From positions 1-15,460 of the forward strand of contig DATJBC010000055.1 of assembly GCA_035515515.1 (NCBI GenBank): 15,460 nt of DNA, given 5' to 3'. This DNA comes from DATJBC01 sp035515515 (GTDB lineage Bacteria > Actinomycetota > Acidimicrobiia > Acidimicrobiales > UBA8190). Positions within the stretch are counted from its first letter, which is position 1, and each line of letters starts with the position of its first letter. The notes under the pieces were generated by a model. The model worked only from the letters and a program-made list of their open reading frames with translations. It did no database searches and had not been told where the DNA came from. This document shows positions 13,112-15,460 of this stretch, one piece after another. A program made the position numbers and the translations under genes.

Positions 13112-14377
13112 TCAGCGGTCCCGGACGACCGGTGCCCGGTCGGTGCCCCGGTAGTTGTCGAGGTGCTCGGCGAAGTCGATGAACAGCGGCGCGTCACAGT
13201 CCAGCTTGCGCTGCAACGTCCGCTCGGCGACCCGCTTGTCGAGGCTGTCCAGCCGCACGAGGGCGTCGGGGTCGTCGAGGTCGCGGACGTCGAGGCGACC
13301 CCGCGCCCGGTCGAAGGCGACCCGGCCGGCCTCGGTGCGCACCAGCACGCTCGACCACCCCGCCAGCGAGCCCACGCTGCCCACCGAGAGGTCGGCGCTG
13401 CGCCCGAGGAAGTCCGCGCACTCGTCACAGCCCTTGAGCGCCGCGCCGTGGAAGTCCTTCACGGGCTCGTCCACGGCGATGGTGCCGTCGCGGTACTCCA
13501 CGATCATCTTGCCGTGGATGACGTCGACCTTGCTCACCCGGTCGAGGTCCAGCCCGCGCTTGTCGCGCAGCTCGCGGAGCATGAGGGCCTCGTAGTCGAA
13601 GCTCTTGGTGCACAACAGCGCGATCGTGAGCACCACGGCGTCGACGCGGTGCGCCCCCGTCGGCCACCGGCGGGCCTGCATGGCCCGGATCCCCTGGATC
13701 TCACAGGGCGTGCCCACCACCGCCAGCCGGGGCTTGGGCGGGAGGTCGTAGGCGGACAGGTCGAGCTCGGCCAGGGCCATGGTCTGGTTGTAGAAGCTCC
13801 CGGCGGCGTCGACGATCTCCGTGGCCGTGGTGGCGACGGTGGCCACGCCCTTCCACGGCTCGGCCGTGCCGGTGCTCGGCTTGGACACCAGCGCGCCGTC
13901 GATGTCACCGCCGGCGAGCAGCGCCAGCAACAGCGCCGTCACCACGCCGCCGTCCTGCACGTCGTCGGCGGGCGCCCCGGCGCGCACCGCGTACTGGCCC
14001 GTGACCGACCCCAGCCCGTCGCCGGGGGGGCCGCCGGTGAGCTTCCAGTACGTGTCGGCCGAGTCCGACTTCACCACCACCGGCGCCTCGTCCACCGCGG
14101 TCTCGGGCGACGACGGCGGCCACAGCGCCTCGTAGCGCAGGCCGCCCCGGGGGCAGAAGTCCCAGCACAGCGAGCAGCCCGTGCACATCTTCACGAGCTT
14201 GGGGAGGTTGCTGTCCTCGTCGACGCCGATGGAGTTGGACGGGCACACCGCCACGCACGTGCCGCACTGGACGCAGCGGTCGGCGAAGATCACGCCCGCC
14301 TCGAGCTCCCAGAACCACGTCTTGCCCGGGGGCTCGGTGACACCGTTCATCCGGTCGCGGATGGCGAACCCCTTCAT
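13112..14377 (-). CDS. FrhB-type coenzyme F420 dehydrogenase beta subunit with two [4Fe-4S] ferredoxin motifs
   Basis: A 421-aa iron-sulfur flavoprotein of the F420 hydrogenase/dehydrogenase beta-subunit family, which moves electrons between F420H2 and iron-sulfur or flavin centres. ATG at 14377 has GGAGGG six bases upstream and overlaps the reductase stop as ATGA, implying coupled translation. Two ferredoxin clusters lie near the N-terminus: C35-x2-C38-x2-C41-x3-C45P and C65-x2-C68-x2-C71-x3-C75P. The FrhB domain follows: DVQDGGVVTALLLALL, then VVGTPCEIQGIRAMQ, LLCTKSFDYEAL and GCDECADFLGRSADLSVGSVGS, all typical of the family. The pairing with a siroheme reductase suggests that it feeds electrons to that enzyme. 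Whether the donor is F420H2, or a ferredoxin as in some plant and algal relatives, is not settled by sequence. Confidence 0.9.
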   Translation of the reverse strand: MKGFAIRDRMNGVTEPPGKTWFWELEAGVIFADRCVQCGTCVAVCPSNSIGVDEDSNLPKLVKMCTGCSLCWDFCPRGGLRYEALWPPSSPETAVDEAPVVVKSDSADTYWKLTGGPPGDGLGSVTGQYAVRAGAPADDVQDGGVVTALLLALLAGGDIDGALVSKPSTGTAEPWKGVATVATTATEIVDAAGSFYNQTMALAELDLSAYDLPPKPRLAVVGTPCEIQGIRAMQARRWPTGAHRVDAVVLTIALLCTKSFDYEALMLRELRDKRGLDLDRVSKVDVIHGKMIVEYRDGTIAVDEPVKDFHGAALKGCDECADFLGRSADLSVGSVGSLAGWSSVLVRTEAGRVAFDRARGRLDVRDLDDPDALVRLDSLDKRVAERTLQRKLDCDAPLFIDFAEHLDNYRGTDRAPVVRDR

Positions 14378-15460
14378 CGCGAACCCTCCGCCGGCGCGGG
14401 GGAGACGGCCAGCCCGGCCAGGGTGTCGGCCAGCTCCTGGTTGGGCGTCCGTCGGGCCCAGTTGTAGAAGGGCTCGCCGTCGCTTCGCTCGGCCCGGTAG
14501 CGGCGCACCGCCCGCAGGAGCGCGGCGGGGACGTCGTCCACGGGGCGGGCGTTCTCGATCCAGTCGATGAAGGCGCCGTCGGGGCCGAGCGAGCCCCCCA
14601 TGCCGATGTCGACGGCCTCCACGATGTGCTCGTCCACGTGCGCGGTGTCGCCCCGGAAGCCGATGTCGGCGATCTGAGGCTGGGCGCACGACGCCGAGCA
14701 TCCCGAGAAGTGCATGCGGATCACCCCCGCGTCCTCACGACCGGAGCCTGCGTCCCGGGGGGTCCGGGCGACGGGCTCCTCGGCCAGCCGGGCGTCCAGC
14801 CACCGCGCCCATCCCACGGCGCGCTCTTTGGTCTCGACCACGGCGAAGCGGCAGAACTCGCTCCCCGTGCAGGCCACGACACCGCGCTCGAAGGGCCCGG
14901 GGAACGGCGAGTACTTCTGGAGCAGCTCCTCGTCGAGCAGGGCGTCGACGCGCCCCTCGGGCACGCCGGTGATCACGAAGTTCTGGTCGGTGCCCAGGCG
15001 GACCTGGCCGTCCCCGTAGGTGCGGGCCAGGCGGGCGGCCTCGACGAGCTCGAGGCCCGACATGCGGCCCACGGGGACCGAGCAGCCCACGTAGCGCATC
15101 GAGGCGTCGCGCTGGGCGTGCACCCCCACGTGGTCGCCCCGGTAGCGGGTGGTGAGGTCCTCCCCCGCCGGGGGGAGACGGAGACGGGTGCGGGCGGCGA
15201 GCTCGGCCCGGAACTGCTCGGCCCCGAGCTCCTGCACGAGGTAGCGCATCCGGGCCAGGCCGCGGTTCTCGCGGTTGCCGAGCTCGCCGTAGACCTGGGC
15301 GATGGCCCGGGTGACCTCCACCACCTCGTGGGGGGCCACGAAGACGTCGATGTCGGAGGCCATGCGCTCGCCGTCGGAGAGGCCCCCGCCCACCAGCAGG
15401 TTGAAGCCGACCTCGCCGTCGCCGCCGCGCGCCGGCCACAGCCCGATGTCGTTGATCTCG
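14374..15460 (-). CDS. Siroheme [4Fe-4S] nitrite/sulfite reductase, partial (N-terminus outside window)
   Basis: The C-terminal 361 residues of a NirA/SirA-type reductase, which reduces sulfite to sulfide or nitrite to ammonia by six electrons in assimilation. The frame is open to the window edge, beginning EINDIGLWPARGGDGEVGFNLLVGGGLSDG. The cluster/siroheme cysteines are all present: ACTGSEFCRF (C-x5-C) and FSGCSASCAQPQ (C-x3-C), with the family context ETKERA and IADIGFRG. The ferredoxin-like half-domain region appears as NRGLARMRYLVQELGAEQFRAEL. The gene ends in TGA at 14374-14376, overlapping the start of the FrhB-type gene by 4 bp. Sulfite versus nitrite as substrate cannot be decided from this part. 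No classic ferredoxin gene is adjacent, which points to the FrhB-type protein as electron partner. Confidence 0.92.
   Translation of the reverse strand, partial: EINDIGLWPARGGDGEVGFNLLVGGGLSDGERMASDIDVFVAPHEVVEVTRAIAQVYGELGNRENRGLARMRYLVQELGAEQFRAELAARTRLRLPPAGEDLTTRYRGDHVGVHAQRDASMRYVGCSVPVGRMSGLELVEAARLARTYGDGQVRLGTDQNFVITGVPEGRVDALLDEELLQKYSPFPGPFERGVVACTGSEFCRFAVVETKERAVGWARWLDARLAEEPVARTPRDAGSGREDAGVIRMHFSGCSASCAQPQIADIGFRGDTAHVDEHIVEAVDIGMGGSLGPDGAFIDWIENARPVDDVPAALLRAVRRYRAERSDGEPFYNWARRTPNQELADTLAGLAVSPAPAEGSR

Overview
The window is very GC-rich, with strong GC bias at third codon positions, many GTG/TTG starts and tightly packed genes. Together with ergothioneine genes (egtB, egtD), an F420-dehydrogenase-type (FrhB) protein, a SepX/GlpR-like divisome membrane protein and a LAxTG surface-anchor signal, this suggests a high-GC actinomycete. 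Acidimicrobiia would fit, but that rank is inference and no taxonomic marker gene is present.

Left part, 1-5083, is mainly small enzymes and cell-surface genes. On the minus strand lie a DUF1775/YcnI-like copper-protein gene broken by several frame changes (1-344, running off the window), a GNAT acetyltransferase and a glyoxalase/VOC protein. After a short intergenic stretch with a perfect hairpin come three exported proteins: a plus-strand LAxTG-anchored protein, a minus-strand protein with a Pro/Ala-rich stalk and a possible wall-hydrolase-like C-terminus, and a minus-strand secreted parallel beta-helix protein.

Middle part, 5084-7037, is an insertion hot spot. It holds a minus-strand remnant of one transposase gene and a complete-looking IS481-type element (about 5653-6960) with duplicated end repeats. 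The element ends four bases from the 3' end of a minus-strand tRNA-Ala(CGC) gene.

Right part, 7038-15460, is metabolic. egtB-egtD (plus strand) make ergothioneine from histidine by trimethylation and sulfoxide formation. Convergent to them is a minus-strand operon: SepX-like membrane protein, translin-family protein, and a D-threonine-aldolase/D-serine-dehydratase-type PLP enzyme (the last two overlap by 4 bp). Further right is a second minus-strand operon: nitrite/sulfite reductase (partial, runs off the window), a two-[4Fe-4S] FrhB-type flavoprotein (4-bp ATGA overlap), an unknown 105-aa protein and a lone ABC ATPase.

The most interesting system is the reductase-FrhB pair. It has the parts of the fused F420H2-dependent sulfite reductase (Fsr) of methanogens, but as two translationally coupled genes in what looks like an actinomycete. 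I infer, without proof, a split F420H2-linked sulfite or nitrite reductase.
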